Shown here: positions 42,462 through 53,431 of the stretch, in pieces
Layout of the letters: every line of letters starts with the position of its first letter
Numbering within the stretch: position 1 is the stretch's first letter
Assembly: GCA_026182355.1 (NCBI GenBank)
Contig: JAPFBL010000225.1
Coordinates: 372,001 to 436,000 of the forward strand
Reading direction: 5' to 3'
From: Hermatobates lingyangjiaoensis
Lineage: Eukaryota > Arthropoda > Insecta > Hemiptera > Hermatobatidae
DNA: 64,000 nt
The notes under the pieces: generated by a model
What the model was told of the DNA's origin: nothing
Database searches by the model: none
Seen by the model: only the letters and a program-made list of their open reading frames with translations
Program-made: the position numbers and the translations under genes

Positions 42462-42655
42462 GTGAAAATCAATGTGTTTCATGCGGCCGGCTCTATGTGT
42501 ATAAAAAGAATTTACTCTACCACATCAAGCACGAATGCAATAAAGAGCCACGGTTTCAGTGCCAGTTCTGTTTATACCGGTTCATGAGGAAGAGTTCTTT
42601 ACAGAGACACGTTGTTTTCAAACACACTGACTCCTTGCTGGGGCTACAGGTTTAA
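42462..42655 (+). CDS. lola: lola-type zinc-finger terminal exon 31
   Basis: Acceptor TTTTATGTTTTAG ends at 42461; GT-GAA-AAT-CAA opens 63 codons. Finger 1: CVSCGRLY, VYKKNLLYH, IKHEC. Linker NKEPRFQ. Finger 2: CQFCLYRFMRK, SSLQRH, VVFKH; the usual PYRAK is replaced by LYRFM, the most divergent second finger here, though all four ligands remain. The tail is TDSLLGLQV. A decayed copy of its 3' end lies 20-80 bases after the stop. Confidence 0.88.
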
Positions 42656-42677
42656 GGTTTTTGCTTGAGATATCCCT

Positions 42678-42735
42678 GAAAGAGTTCTTCTTGCAGGCAT
42701 CTTGTTTTCAAAACTGACTCCTTCCTGGTCTGTTT
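42678..42735 (+). pseudogene. Decayed duplicate of the 3' end of exon 31
   Basis: AAAGAGTTCTTC, then GGCATCTTGTTTTCAAAA and CTGACTCCTTCCTGG, aligns with the exon 31 stretch AAGAGTTCTTTACAGAG, CACGTTGTTTTCAAACA and CTGACTCCTTGCTGG (about 42591-42640), with small deletions. It is a partial tandem duplication that no longer codes. Confidence 0.7.
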
Positions 42736-45130
42736 ATATCAGATACTAATATATTTATTATTAATCGAAACTGTTTTTTTCTGTAAATTACTTTCATATT
42801 TGTTAACTGAAATAGATTTCTGATCTGTTTTGTATTCTTATGTATACTTTTAATGCAAACATAATTTTTTTATATATTTCTTGCTGAATTTTGGGTAAAA
42901 TAGTAAAGTGAAATATACCTATTGGTTTAGCGCGTATCTGATTTTATACTTAATTGTTATAAGATGATTACTTTATATCCATTTGGACGACATCTGAATT
43001 CTCAGTGTCTGCAAAGTTCAACTTAACGGCATTGTATGTTACGTTTAGGTCATCTGGTCTTTGATTGGCAAATAAAACCCAGATTCATTGTTTTTGTTTC
43101 CAATCCTCGCAATATGTTTTCACTTTCAATGCCATCCTTGGAGCAGAAAGAGTGCTCGTTTGTTGATTAGCACCTATTTTAAATAAGAGTCAAAAACATT
43201 ACAGAGTAATTCTGCAAAGGGGAGTTGTAACTTTTGGCCGACTCAAATTTATTCATCTAAGGATCCTCAATGAGTCCTGGCATCATGTAGATTGATAATA
43301 AACTCTTTGATGTCCTCTCCAAAGGACGGCGTCTTCTATTCCTTCGTCCTTAGAATAAATCTGCGATGTCATGACCAATATTCCAATATCCATATCTTCA
43401 AGACTAACAGACGCTTACAACCACTAAACTAACCTGACTCAAGATTGCCTTCACCATCTGTCAATCATAAGGTTTATGTGGTACCAGTAAGTTTGGCAGA
43501 TATTGAACAAATCGCTTTTTTAAAATTTAAGTGTTCGTAATATAGATGTTACTCACTGTTTCACATCACAGTTAATAAAATGAACTACTTCCCAATGAAC
43601 AATTCCATTTCTTTCCATTATTAAATATCAATTAATCAATATTATTCGATCTTTAGTGGAAAAGTATAGCTAATATGAAAACTTAAAAATGAACCTGAAA
43701 ATATCAGTCGACCTAAGAAAAGGAAAACTGTGGGATGAAAAAATCACAAAGGGTATCAAGCAAGAATAAAAAGTAAAAGATTATGCTTTAAGAAATATTA
43801 CAAATCATTTAATAATGGTCCAATGTAACAACTATTTAAAATAATTAGCTCTAAACAAAAGACATGAAGTGAAAGTCGTGTTAAGCATATGAAAAGGTTC
43901 AGCCTCAGACTTTCAAGTTTAACACCAAGTTTACTCCTTCATGTCATTCATTTGGAATGTGTCAAACGAAAAAATGCTTCACTACAAAAAGTGTAGCTAA
44001 TGGACAAGTGGAGAGATCTGAAGTGGTAAATGGCGTAATAATCTGCAAGCACCACCAAACTGTTTACTTTGCAACGAAATGGAGATTCTCACGCTAACAG
44101 TCCGCATCCTTCTTAAAAAGACTTCGTTTATAACCCTTACTAGTTGCCTTTTTAGAATTGTATCTCTGTAGTCAAGTTACTGATTGCTTAGAGATATTTA
44201 AAAATTGTGTATTTGGCAACTCTTTCTGTATTTGGCAACTTGTAATACAACAAATATACTATAAAGTAAACCCTGTTAATGCTTTCCTGTCATTGTGTTT
44301 CTGATTTTTATTTTTATATCCATTTAATCTGTACTAATGTATAGCAAAGCCCGTGATGACTAACCAACTGACTGATCTATGGTGAGCGAATGCTTCTGAT
44401 ACCAGAGACCGGCAACATTATCCTTCAGATTCATTTCATGGCCTGTGTTAGCAAAAAGAATGTATATTTTTAAAATTCAGCCCCTAAGGGTGTAATCTGG
44501 GGTTAAAACTCTAATAAAATGATGTCCCATGATCAAAATAACTTAGAAAGCGATTAGCCAACGATAAAATAAAAGCACGTAGTTATTAAAAATGTCAACA
44601 AATAAGTTTAAAAAGAAACCGTAAAAGTCTAAGATTTACGTATTCTCTTCTATATGAGCCGAACGTAAAAAACAGTTTAAACATATTTCTCTGGGAAAGA
44701 ATAACTGCATGACTGAGACGTGAATGTTCAAATGTAAACGGATTCCGATTTTACACCTTTGCAGGTTTGAAGATTTCGATAACTCAAATTACGTCATATG
44801 TAACCACTTTTCTAATGAATGTGGGAGAGGTTAAAATTTATAATTCACATATGTTGCTCTAATTTCATTTTATAAAGAGCATATAAAAATAAAAAAGTGT
44901 ATGAATAGACCAAAAGACTCTTTGAGCTGATGTTCACTTCTGAAGGCGTGTACCAGGCGTGATCAGGAGTAGATCTCAATACAATGTTTATGATAGTAGA
45001 AATATTATAATCAAAAAACACCAGAGTCACTAACATTGATATATGATGTACTGTCAAATTAATTAGGAAATATTAAATTGAGCTGTACTCTATAGTAGAG
45101 GTCATCTGATGACATGTGTTTCTTTTACAG
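42736..45130. other. Spacer between exons 31 and 32
   Basis: Includes a badly degraded SINE-like copy on the minus strand at about 43225-43442 (its end ACAACCACTAAACTAACCTG resembles the tRNA head). The rest is AT-rich and unrecognised. The minus-strand frame at 44845-45057 is not supported. Confidence 0.45.
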
Positions 45131-45310
45131 ATAAGTTTAACTGCCCCACATGTGGAAAACAATACAAGTGGAAATGTTCGCTCAAGCTTCATTGCGATTA
45201 TGTACTCTATAGTATGGGTCATCTGATGACATGTGTTTCTTTTACAGATAAGTTTAACTGCCCCACATGTGGAAAACAATACAAGTGGAAATGTTCGCTC
45301 AAGCTTCATT
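45077..45310. repeat. 117-base tandem duplication carrying a splice acceptor and half a finger
   Basis: Bases from about 45077 to 45193 are repeated at 45194-45310 with almost no change. The unit holds the pyrimidine tract and TTTTACAG, the start of exon 32 and the whole first finger up to HCDY. Its length, 117, is a multiple of three. Confidence 0.92.
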
Positions 45311-45441
45311 GCGATTATGAATGCAACAAGGATCCTCAGTTCGCCTGTCCTCACTGCAACTACAAAACGAAGCGGAAAGGTTCACTCAAGTCTCACATAG
45401 GCCTCAAACACTGCATCACAGAATTCACTTTTCCTTTCTGA
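45248..45441 (+). CDS. lola: lola-type zinc-finger terminal exon 32
   Basis: Using the second of two identical acceptors (TTTCTTTTACAG, ending at 45247), AT-AAG-TTT-AAC opens 63 codons. Finger 1: CPTCGKQY, KWKCSLKLH, CDYEC. Linker NKDPQFA. Finger 2: CPHCNYKTKRK, GSLKSH, IGLKH. The tail is CITEFTFPF. Using the first acceptor (ending at 45130) keeps the frame open and gives 102 codons, with an extra finger 1 whose last ligand is Val instead of Cys. Both options are in the array phase; the short form matches sibling length. Confidence 0.9.
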
Positions 45442-48144
45442 CTCCATCGTCTTCCATTGGTAACAAACTTTCTTTTTTCTTTCCTTTAATATATCCTTCA
45501 CATACTTCAGACTATTTTTTTTATTTTATTCTAAATGTATTTTGAAAAATAGAATTAAATAATATAAGAGACATTTTCAATTGGATTGATGACATTTTTT
45601 CTTCTTTCAGATGCAGAATGGGAATCAAGTATCCTGAAGTTCATTTTACGTAGTTATTCTAACTGCATTGTTACTTCATTAAGCAAAATGTATTATAAAT
45701 TGCTATCTGAAAAAGTGGGCCAGTGGGAATACACTGACTGTTTACATTTCAATGTAGTTTTGATATAAGCATTTAATATCGGTATCGGAGTATGTAATTC
45801 ATTAAAATAATTGTTCCTTAAAATGATCTTTTCGTTCTAGATCTATACATATTTATAGTTGATATTGTCATTTGCTTTATTATTTAAAACAAAGAAGATT
45901 GATATGTTTTCGGATATATGAATGTTCTATTTAAAACAAATTTCAATCTGACTTGCGTTTCTATAAATGTGATAATTTTGTGTTCTGGTTGTTTACCACA
46001 TTTTATTGTAACATAGAGGAACACTGGGGAATACTAAATATGTTTTTAAGTTTTTCTAATGAATTGAGAAGTTATACTGTTGTGAATCTTAAAATTACAT
46101 CTCTGTCCCTCTATATGAGAGCACTTTTTGACCTGGTATAACTTATGAAACGTATTCGGTAGAAAATAGAGTCTTTTCTATTTCAATTATAAACCACTCT
46201 TCATTATATTTCTTTTAACAATAATGTAAGAAACAAATTATGAAACATTTATATAGGATTTCATTAATTGACAATTAAATAAAAGAACGTTTTTCCGTCT
46301 GTATTTATATGTCCCTTTACTGCTGCAGAGATCTAGAGAACCTATGTTTTTTACACCGAAGGACTTGTACAGCATATATATTCTCATTTTATGCACTTTT
46401 TTTTTGGAATGCCTGAAGTGAATTCGGTAAAATGTGTTCTGTTGTACAAAGCAGCTTGCCTCGAATGTATCGAAGGAGAAGTGTGGTGGACTAATGTCAA
46501 AGACTTATAGTGTTCGAATATCTGTCGAGGAAGTTCAAATATTCGGGATCTCACTTATAACAATAACAACAGATTGTTAACGTTTCTCCAAAATAGGAAA
46601 AACTTTTCTACATCATCCACCAACGACCAACTTTGATTTTCCGTGCAATGCTGCACGTTAGGGTCACGCAGTTCCAAGCCTGAAGCATCATCCCCATCGA
46701 TGCTTCTTCTTATAAGAACTTCAAAGATTTGTCTTTAATGTGAGTTAAATTTACCTATCCTGATTCTCCATCATATTACGTATATTTTCTACATTATTTT
46801 CAAAATTGGTTTCATAAAAGGTGGTGCTAGCTTTTGACTATATAACAGTCCAGGTCAGTGGTCACAGCTGCCTCTTTTCAATGCCTCTGCACTTCTCTGA
46901 TGACTATTTTTCATTTTAAATGCAGCTTTTAACAACTGGAAAGTGAGGAAAAGATGATTTTAAACTCTATAATGCCGTTCATAATAATATTATTAATAAA
47001 AAACATATATTTTCATAGTTTTCTTATCAATTAGATTGTAAATTATTTACTCCTAAAATTTTCTCAAAAAATAATTTGTTAAATATAATACGAATCGTTT
47101 TAATTAAGAAATGTTGACTTTATTTAACTATAATTTGACACATAATATCTGGTTGAAATGGTATTCAACTATATTCAAGTTGATATTGGTCGGAAGTAAT
47201 CGGCTAATTCAGGTGGAATTATTTGAGCAGGCGTTACTTTTGCACACACGCTAGAAAGCCGACATCAAATTACTTGACTGACCGTCTCCAGTAACGATTT
47301 ATAAAAAATGTTTGCTTTGCACAAGACGTATATGGTAATTGACTCCGTAGTTTAGCTATATGAGTTGTGCTGGAGTGAAGATACTGGCTTAGATCCACAG
47401 TTTACCCTCTTCAAGTAGCGATCAAAACGAATTCTTCCTGCCACTCTTGAAAGGTGTAGACATTAGAAATGAAGTGTGCTAGAGCAGTATTAGTATTAGT
47501 ATTAGTACTAATTATTAGTACTAATACTAATTATTAGTATTGGTAGTGGAGCAGTATAGAAATATTCAGATTGCAACAGTGTTATAAGTCGAAGCGAACG
47601 TTTTCACAGGTTTCTCTAGTTTACAGAGCTATTGTTGAGAGACGTAGTCTTTTATGATGTGGTAATGCACCTGCTTCATCTTGGACCCTGCCGTCCTCAG
47701 TGCTGTGAACTGCGCTCACTGAGCCAAGGCAGTGCCATTAGAAGACTCAGTTGCCTCATTCGAGGAAACAAACCAAGGATAGTTTCATGTTGAAGAGACC
47801 TTATTAGTTTGTAAGCAGGTAAGCAAAGTGGGTATTATGACTTTTATAGCTCTGACTTCTTAAACAGTCAGGTCAACTTTGTTGAAAAAACGTTTATTTT
47901 TGATCTTTGATAAGGAAACGCAGAGATGGAAGTATATATATAGATGATGTGGAGCACGCCTACCTCGACCAGTGACTCTAGCACAGGTAGATACTTAAGG
48001 CTATCATGCTATTCATTACACCAAACGTTTTCAACTGCCTCAGGTGAGGTCAATGCACTATATAATTCGTTAGTTGTGTGGTATATACTCATTCTGAGGT
48101 AAAATGGATAAACCAACAAAAGCCTCCACACAAATGAAGTTTTA
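45442..48144. other. Spacer after exon 32
   Basis: TTCTTCTTTCAG (45610) leads in the array phase into a 52-codon open frame to 45768 with no cysteine pairs; I list it as a finding, not a gene. Near 46618-46675 is a scrap resembling the insert at 1156. A TTAGTA-rich palindromic stretch lies at 47487-47541. No other feature is seen. Confidence 0.45.
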
Positions 48145-48183
48145 TTCAACGCGTTTCGAACACTTTGTGTTCATCATCAGGAA
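48145..48183 (-). ncRNA. Hammerhead-like ribozyme motif, GAACAC type
   Basis: Minus strand: UUC, CUGAUGA, U, perfect six-pair stem II GAACAC/GUGUUC with loop AAA, GAA, self-complementary ACGCGU, U, then GAA. Stem I is three pairs. It is the left half of an inverted pair, 48088-48188 against 48226-48327. Confidence 0.62.
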
Positions 48184-48230
48184 GACACGAATTTTTGTAA
48201 CTAATTAGATATAATTTGTATTATAGTGTC

Positions 48231-48269
48231 TTCCTGATGATGAATACAAAGTGTTCGAAACGCGTTGAA
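48231..48269 (+). ncRNA. Hammerhead-like ribozyme motif, GAACAC type
   Basis: Plus-strand partner of the previous motif: UUC, CUGAUGA, U, GAAUAC/GUGUUC with loop AAA, GAA, ACGCGU, U, GAA. A G-U pair replaces one C-G pair in stem II. Head-to-head copies about 50 bases apart would also fold into a long hairpin. Confidence 0.62.
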
Positions 48270-48327
48270 TAAAACTTCACTTGTGTGGAGACTTTTGTTG
48301 GTTTATCAATTTTACCTCAGAATGACT

Positions 48328-49035
48328 ATATAATTCAGAGCCAGCACTTTTAAGTTGAATAAACTCTATTTATTTTATATTTCTTAATACAACATGTTCC
48401 GTATTGTTTGCAAAAAAGAAAACTATTTATTATTTTTGCAATACAATCGTTACGTTATATAAATAAATATTCTTCATTCTTCCTTCAGGAATTTTGCTTA
48501 GAATATCTAAGTACACTGTATATTATAAGGAGTAATATAAATGCAAGATTCGATTTGCTTAATGAATTAATGAAATGACGAGTATCTGTAGTCACTAACA
48601 GTCTATATGATCTCACCATGCTAGAATCTTTTATTCAGTAAGTAAATTTAATTTCCTTCAAAGGACTACTAGAACCTAAATATACTTGTTCCTTCTTGAA
48701 AGTTTAAGGAAGTAATTTCATACCTAAAGTCACATTTCTAACTCATACAATATATACCATATTCAGGATTCCATTCAGAACGACTCAATGTTCCATGCAT
48801 GATCAGGCAACAAAAATTAAATCGTATATTTTTTTAAAAAAAAATATAACCTTTCATACGATTTATTTATCTATAACAATAAAGTTCTTTTAGATAATTC
48901 ACGTGTAAAATATTTATTAAAGCCTAATATATATATATATCACTCAAAATTCGAAAAAAAACGATCAAAACTGGACGCAAAACAGCTCAAAAACGAAGAA
49001 AAGCAACACACAGAGAAAGAGACATACTTACAAAC
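48328..49035. other. Spacer after inverted pair
   Basis: AT-rich; TA run at 48931-48942. Nothing else is recognised. Confidence 0.5.
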
Positions 49036-49066
49036 TCAAATTTTCGGATGATCCGTCTTCAGGGGA
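49036..49066 (-). ncRNA. Hammerhead-like ribozyme motif, GGAU type
   Basis: Minus strand: CUGAAGA, C, short stem GGA/UCC, GAAA, AUU. It resembles the motif at 1-30 in sequence and setting; the flanking text (CTCAAATTTTCGG) and a (TA)n run at about 49190-49210 are shared. A weaker, third member at about 56788-56820 has lost the GAAA. Confidence 0.45.
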
Positions 49067-49400
49067 AAATAGAATGGGTGACAAAGCACGCTGGAAACAC
49101 AACGGCAGGAAAACCCAATGTGTGTGTATGTGTGTAGATTGACTTGATGAACGGAAATACAATCCAAACTGGACACAATTTTGGACTCATATATATATAT
49201 ATATATATATTAAAAAAATTACTGTAATCATTCATCTTTAATATAAAAATATGGGGAAATTACACCGGGTATTGTGAAGACAAACATATAGAATGATTTT
49301 TGACATATAGAATGCTCTATTTTTGGACATTTTGCTCCTTGAATTCATTTTAAATTTGATTTTGTTTCTGTTAGTAACACTATTTTCTTTTCTTTTTTAG

Positions 49401-49597
49401 TTAAAATACATCAGTGCCCTACTTGTGACAGGGTATACAAGAGTAAAAACTCTATGTGGAACCATACGGTTTACGAGTGCAACAAGGAACCCGGTTTTGG
49501 ATGCCCTATCTGTCCTCATAAGACAAAGAGAAAAGGCTCTTTAAAGAAGCATGTTGCATTGAAACATTTCAATGAAGCAATGAATATCCAGTTCTGA
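49401..49597 (+). CDS. lola: lola-type zinc-finger terminal exon 33
   Basis: Acceptor TTTTCTTTTTTAG ends at 49400; TT completes the split codon (probably Val), then AAA-ATA-CAT; 64 codons. Finger 1: CPTCDRVY, KSKNSMWNH, TVYEC. Linker NKEPGFG. Finger 2: CPICPHKTKRK, GSLKKH, VALKH. The tail is FNEAMNIQF. At least 150 bases upstream and the whole exon are duplicated as exon 34. It has no ATG at the start, so ATG-based finders miss it. Confidence 0.9.
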
Positions 49598-50419
49598 TAC
49601 CTACCATCTGAGAATTATGTAAGGAATTCTCAGTCTAGTCCTTACAAAAGAATTTTCACAACTTAATCATTTTAAAATAGTTCTCTATTTGCGTTAAACT
49701 TGTTTACAGTAAATTAATTACGATTTCTTAGTCAAGTGTGATTAGGATAAAAGATAAATAATTGTGATGTTATTTTAGTTCATTGAGCAATGATTGTTTA
49801 AAGTTGTATTCACACATACTTTATACTAAGTCGCATTTGTAAAATATGTCAATGAATTGACTAATAAGTGGTAATTCCCCACTGGTGGGAGTGGCTGTGT
49901 TGCCAAGTGGGGAATAACCGGTCGGGCAGATGAACCAACACTTCAAAATTTAATACATTACATTCAAATGTTACTTACTTTACAACTCACAACTATTTAC
50001 AGACTGAATAAACAACAAAAATAACCTAAATGTAGGTATCGTAAATAAGGTATACAATCTAAATAAGGTATCGTAAGTCATGTTTGGGTAAAAGTGACAA
50101 CACTGTTCGGTTAGGAATAATAATCAATACACATTCCCAGAAAGAAACGATAGTTTTGACCCTATTGTTGATACAATGCTACTTCTGATGTAGGTTTCTT
50201 GTTTCTCTCTTTTTTTTGATTGTCAAACCATTCTTTTAATTTTATTTCTATCAGTTACCCTATTATTATATCATTTTTATATCCTTATTCCATAGATACA
50301 TACCTTAAAGATCGAGATGCCGTAAGATATAAATCTTTTCATATGTATTGTATTTATATACTAAATCTTGCATGGGTTAAAATCGAGTATGTCAAAGACT
50401 GATACTGTGGTGGGAAAAG
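49598..50419. other. Spacer after exon 33
   Basis: AT-rich, nothing recognised. The open frame at 50220-50402 has no domain. Confidence 0.5.
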
Positions 50420-50703
50420 GAGAGTTGGCTTATTGAATAGTGGGGAATTGGAGAGTTGTTTTATTGAATAGTGGGGAATTGGAGAGTTGGCTTATTGAAT
50501 AGTGGGGAATTGGAGAGTTGTTTTATTGAATAGTGGGGAATTGGAGAGTTGGCTTATTGAATAGTGGGGAATTGGAGAGTTGGCTTATTGAATAGTGGGG
50601 AATTGGAGAGTTGGCTTATTGAATAGTGGGGAATTGGAGAGTTGGCTTATTGAATAGTGGGGAATTGGAGAGTTGGCTTATTAAATAGTGGGGAATTGGA
50701 GAC
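50420..50703. repeat. Minisatellite, about nine copies of a 31-base unit
   Basis: Unit: GAGAGTTGGCTTATTGAATA then GTGGGGAATTG. Two copies have TTTT for GGCT, and the last has TTAAAT. Very low divergence implies recent expansion. Confidence 0.93.
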
Positions 50704-50945
50704 AAATGGTTAAGAACTACTGTTGTAGTGGACATGTGGACATGTTGTAGTGGACATAATGGACATGATATAATTTTATTTAAGGTTACTTTTTAAGTTA
50801 ATGCAATAGGCATTTTTTATCTGTATATGATAATCTTTAGAGTAATAAATAATACTATGTTATTTCTTTGAACAAACTGTTATTTTGAAAAAGAGAAAAG
50901 TTTCATGGTTGACTCATTCTCTAATATTCAGTGTTTACATTGCAG

Positions 50946-51106
50946 GCTACCCAAGCTTGCTTGGCTCTTGGCGGCTGCAAGGTTTGTCACATCGTCTAAC
51001 CATGGTCCTGCTGAGGTTTACTGGAGTCGTCGTGGGAAGTTGGAGCAGACTGCCTGTTCAGATTCATTCCATTTCCTTCCATTCAATACGCCTGGACCGC
51101 TTTTAA
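50946..51106 (+). other. Orphan acceptor with fingerless open frame, copy 1
   Basis: TTACATTGCAG (ending 50945) is followed in the array phase by GC-TAC-CCA-AGC and 52 codons to TAA with no zinc ligands in finger spacing. A duplicate lies at 53972. Relative to that copy there is a net one-base frame change near 50965-50975, so only one of the two can keep the ancestral frame. It may be a degenerate exon or simply co-duplicated intron. Confidence 0.35.
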
Positions 51107-51691
51107 TACAATATGTTAAATATATTTATTTCATATGTATGCATAATTTGGTTGCATATTTGAAGGTTTTTAATTAGTATTTTTCAATTCTGCCTCATTT
51201 CTGGTCTCATATTTCAATATTTCTGTTCTAACTTACATTTGTATTGCACATACATTTTGTTAAAGTAACAAACATGTTTTTCTTATATTATGTAGTTCTT
51301 AAATTACATTTAATTATAATGTATTATCCTTATTAAACTTTTATTACCTCTCTCCCTTACTTTGACTACAGTGAGAGTAGAATCCATTGATTGATCCTAC
51401 TTGCTGAAGTGTGTCTATTTTTATCATTGATCATGAGAAATGTCTTTCATTTGGTATCATTGATGACAAGCATATCCATAGGATTATATCGCCCTGCAAG
51501 GCCTTAATGACCATGAAGACGTCGTTTTCATTTTGAGCTGTTTGTGCAGTTTTGAAGGCAGACAGGCGGCACCTGTTTACAAGACACCTCTTCTTTTTAC
51601 GAAGGAGTTCTTAGGTTTCCTCCTCTTAGTTTTCGCCTTACGGTACCTCTATAATTCGCATGATTATTACAATTACATTGGCTCTCTAACC
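51107..51691. other. Spacer, part of a segmental duplication
   Basis: Much of 51120-51400 matches 54130-54430 (TTGCACATACATTTTGTTAA, ATTATGTAGTTCTTAAATTA). No gene is recognised. Confidence 0.55.
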
Positions 51692-52314
51692 CAGTGATTC
51701 CCAATGTGAGCCGCGGCTCCCTGGGATGCCGCGCTATCGTCATAAGGGCGCCGCGAAATATGCGGCCATCAGAATTTACCTCCACATAAGAAGAATCTCT
51801 TATTGAGTTGTCTTGCGACACAACATTAAAGTTAAAATATGTTAGCATGGAACTTTCTAATTTTTGGATATCAATAAAAGAGGAATACCCACTACTTAGT
51901 TGCAAAGCCCTAAGAATATTAATTCCTTTTTGCAACGCCCTATTTGTGCGAAGCTGGGTTTTCGGCAGGCTGGGTAATAAAAACTAAATATCGCTCAAAA
52001 ATTAACGTCGAGCAAGAAATGAGAGTCGCTATTTCCAATTTTATTCGAAGATTTGAGAAGTTGTGCAGTGAACATCAAGCCCATCCATCCCATTAATAAT
52101 TTTAAATTATTAAACGATGTTCAATAAATTGTGAATTTAAAGCTCCTGTTTAATTTATTTTTCAATTAACCTAACCTTAACGAACTAAAAATAAGATTTA
52201 CAAATCCTTAAAAAGTCAAAAATTAAAAAAAATCGGATATACCTATTAAGGGAGCCGCGGAAAGAATCCGAAGTGTTATGGGAGCCGCAAACCGAAAAAG
52301 ATTGGGAACCGCTG
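51692..52314 (+). mobile_element. hAT transposon remnant 2
   Basis: Ends CAGTGATTCCCAATGTGAGC and ...GATTGGGAACCGCTG, flanked by the perfect 8-base duplication CTCTAACC (51684-51691 and 52315-52322). 623 bases; internally deleted. It is a different hAT subfamily from the copy at 37890. Confidence 0.88.
51850..52095 (+). pseudogene. hAT transposase C-terminal fragment
   Basis: Translated pieces: NFWISIKEEYPLLSCKAL, RILIPF and FVRSWVF-like, then KYRSKINVEQEMRVAISNF and RRFEKLCSEHQAHPSH with a stop. This is the conserved end of ZBED-like hAT transposases. Frame changes and a missing N-terminus make it dead. Confidence 0.8.
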
Positions 52315-52322
52315 CTCTAACC

Positions 52323-52682
52323 ACTTCTAACCTGTTTTGACTTTATATGTGTTCCTAAGCCTTTCGGCCATATAACCACCAAAAAATAAAATCAGGCCGA
52401 CTAGTTTAACATGCTGCCCTTTAGCCACTTTAGATTACTCCGAAGTGCCCGAGGTGACCACGCGGAGGCGGGCCTGCACGATACTACGGCGCGCATCAAT
52501 TAACCACCTCCTATACAAGTTGAACAAGAGGGTGGTGCATCCTGTGGCTACATGGACTCTTTATAATAGTGAATCAGCACAATTAGCACACTTGGGGTTA
52601 AAGTTACAGTATACCTACGTATACTGTATACATACGTATTAAGTTTACAATGATCAAACCACAATAAGAAATGGCTAAACAA
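52323..52682. other. Spacer with dispersed repeat fragment
   Basis: AGGCCGACTAGTTTAAC and TGCCCTTTAGCCAC at about 52396-52430 resemble 14942-14990. No coding feature is seen. Confidence 0.45.
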
Positions 52683-52725
52683 GACTAAGATCTTTCAACC
52701 GTAACAAGCGGTCTTCGTCAGAGTC
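52683..52725 (-). ncRNA. Hammerhead-like ribozyme motif, GACCG type
   Basis: Minus strand: GACU, CUGACGA, A, GACCG/CGGUU with loop CUUGUUA, GAA, AGAUCU, U, AGUC. All stems pair; one of the most complete copies in the window. It is the left half of a long head-to-head inverted repeat (about 52650-52975). Confidence 0.66.
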
Positions 52726-52889
52726 AAAAACCCAACTGAAACACTAGATGCAGAAAACATCTGGTGAGGGGTTGAGAAGAGTGGGAGGGAAGAGTGGTAT
52801 TTTAAAAGGGTGAAAGCGAACTCTTCCCTCCCACTCTTCTCAACCCCTCACCAGATGTTTTCTGCATCTAGTGTTCCAGTTGGGTTTTT

Positions 52890-52932
52890 GACTCTGACGA
52901 AGGCCGCTTGTTACGGTTGAAAGATCTTAGTC
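52890..52932 (+). ncRNA. Hammerhead-like ribozyme motif, GACCG type
   Basis: Right half of the inverted pair: GACU, CUGACGA, A, GGCCG/CGGUU (two G-U pairs), GAA, AGAUCU, U, AGUC. It is followed at 52999-53050 by (TA)n and (GT)n tracts. Confidence 0.66.
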
Positions 52933-52998
52933 TTGTTTTCCCATTTCTTATTGTGCTTTAATCATTTATTGTTATTTCACGTGTTTATGTGAAATCTT

Positions 52999-53015
52999 TA
53001 TATATATATATATAT

Positions 53016-53049
<34 letters not shown>
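52999..53049. repeat. Compound (TA)n(GT)n microsatellite
   Basis: About 18 bases of TA followed by about 32 bases of GT, directly after the hammerhead-bearing repeat. Confidence 0.9.
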
Positions 53050-53052
<3 letters not shown>

Positions 53053-53234
53053 ATGTTGAAAAATATAATATATAGTTCCTCTTTATTTAAGGGAAATAAG
53101 TACACCGGGTATTGTGAAGACAGACATATAGAATGATCCTTGTGAATGCTCTATTTTTTGACATTTTGACCCGTGAATTCATTTTAAATTTGTTTTTGTT
53201 TCTGTTAGTAACACTATTTTCTTTTCTTTTTTAG

Positions 53235-53431
53235 TTAAAGTACATCCGTGCCCTACTTGTGGGAGAGTATACAAGAGTAGAAACTCTTTGTGGAATCATA
53301 CGGTTTACGAGTGCAACAAGGAACCGGCTTTTGGATGCCCTATCTGCCCTTTTAGGACAAAGAGAAAAGGCTCTTTAAAGACGCATGTTGCATTGAAACA
53401 TTTCAATGAAGGAATGAATATCCAATTCTGA
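53235..53431 (+). CDS. lola: lola-type zinc-finger terminal exon 34
   Basis: Acceptor TTTTCTTTTTTAG ends at 53234; TT-AAA-GTA-CAT opens 64 codons. Finger 1: CPTCGRVY, KSRNSLWNH, TVYEC. Linker NKEPAFG. Finger 2: CPICPFRTKRK, GSLKTH, VALKH. The tail is FNEGMNIQF. A near-copy of exon 33 that restores the family-typical Gly, Leu and Phe at three places, so exon 33 is probably the more diverged member. AATAAA at 53585-53590. Confidence 0.92.
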
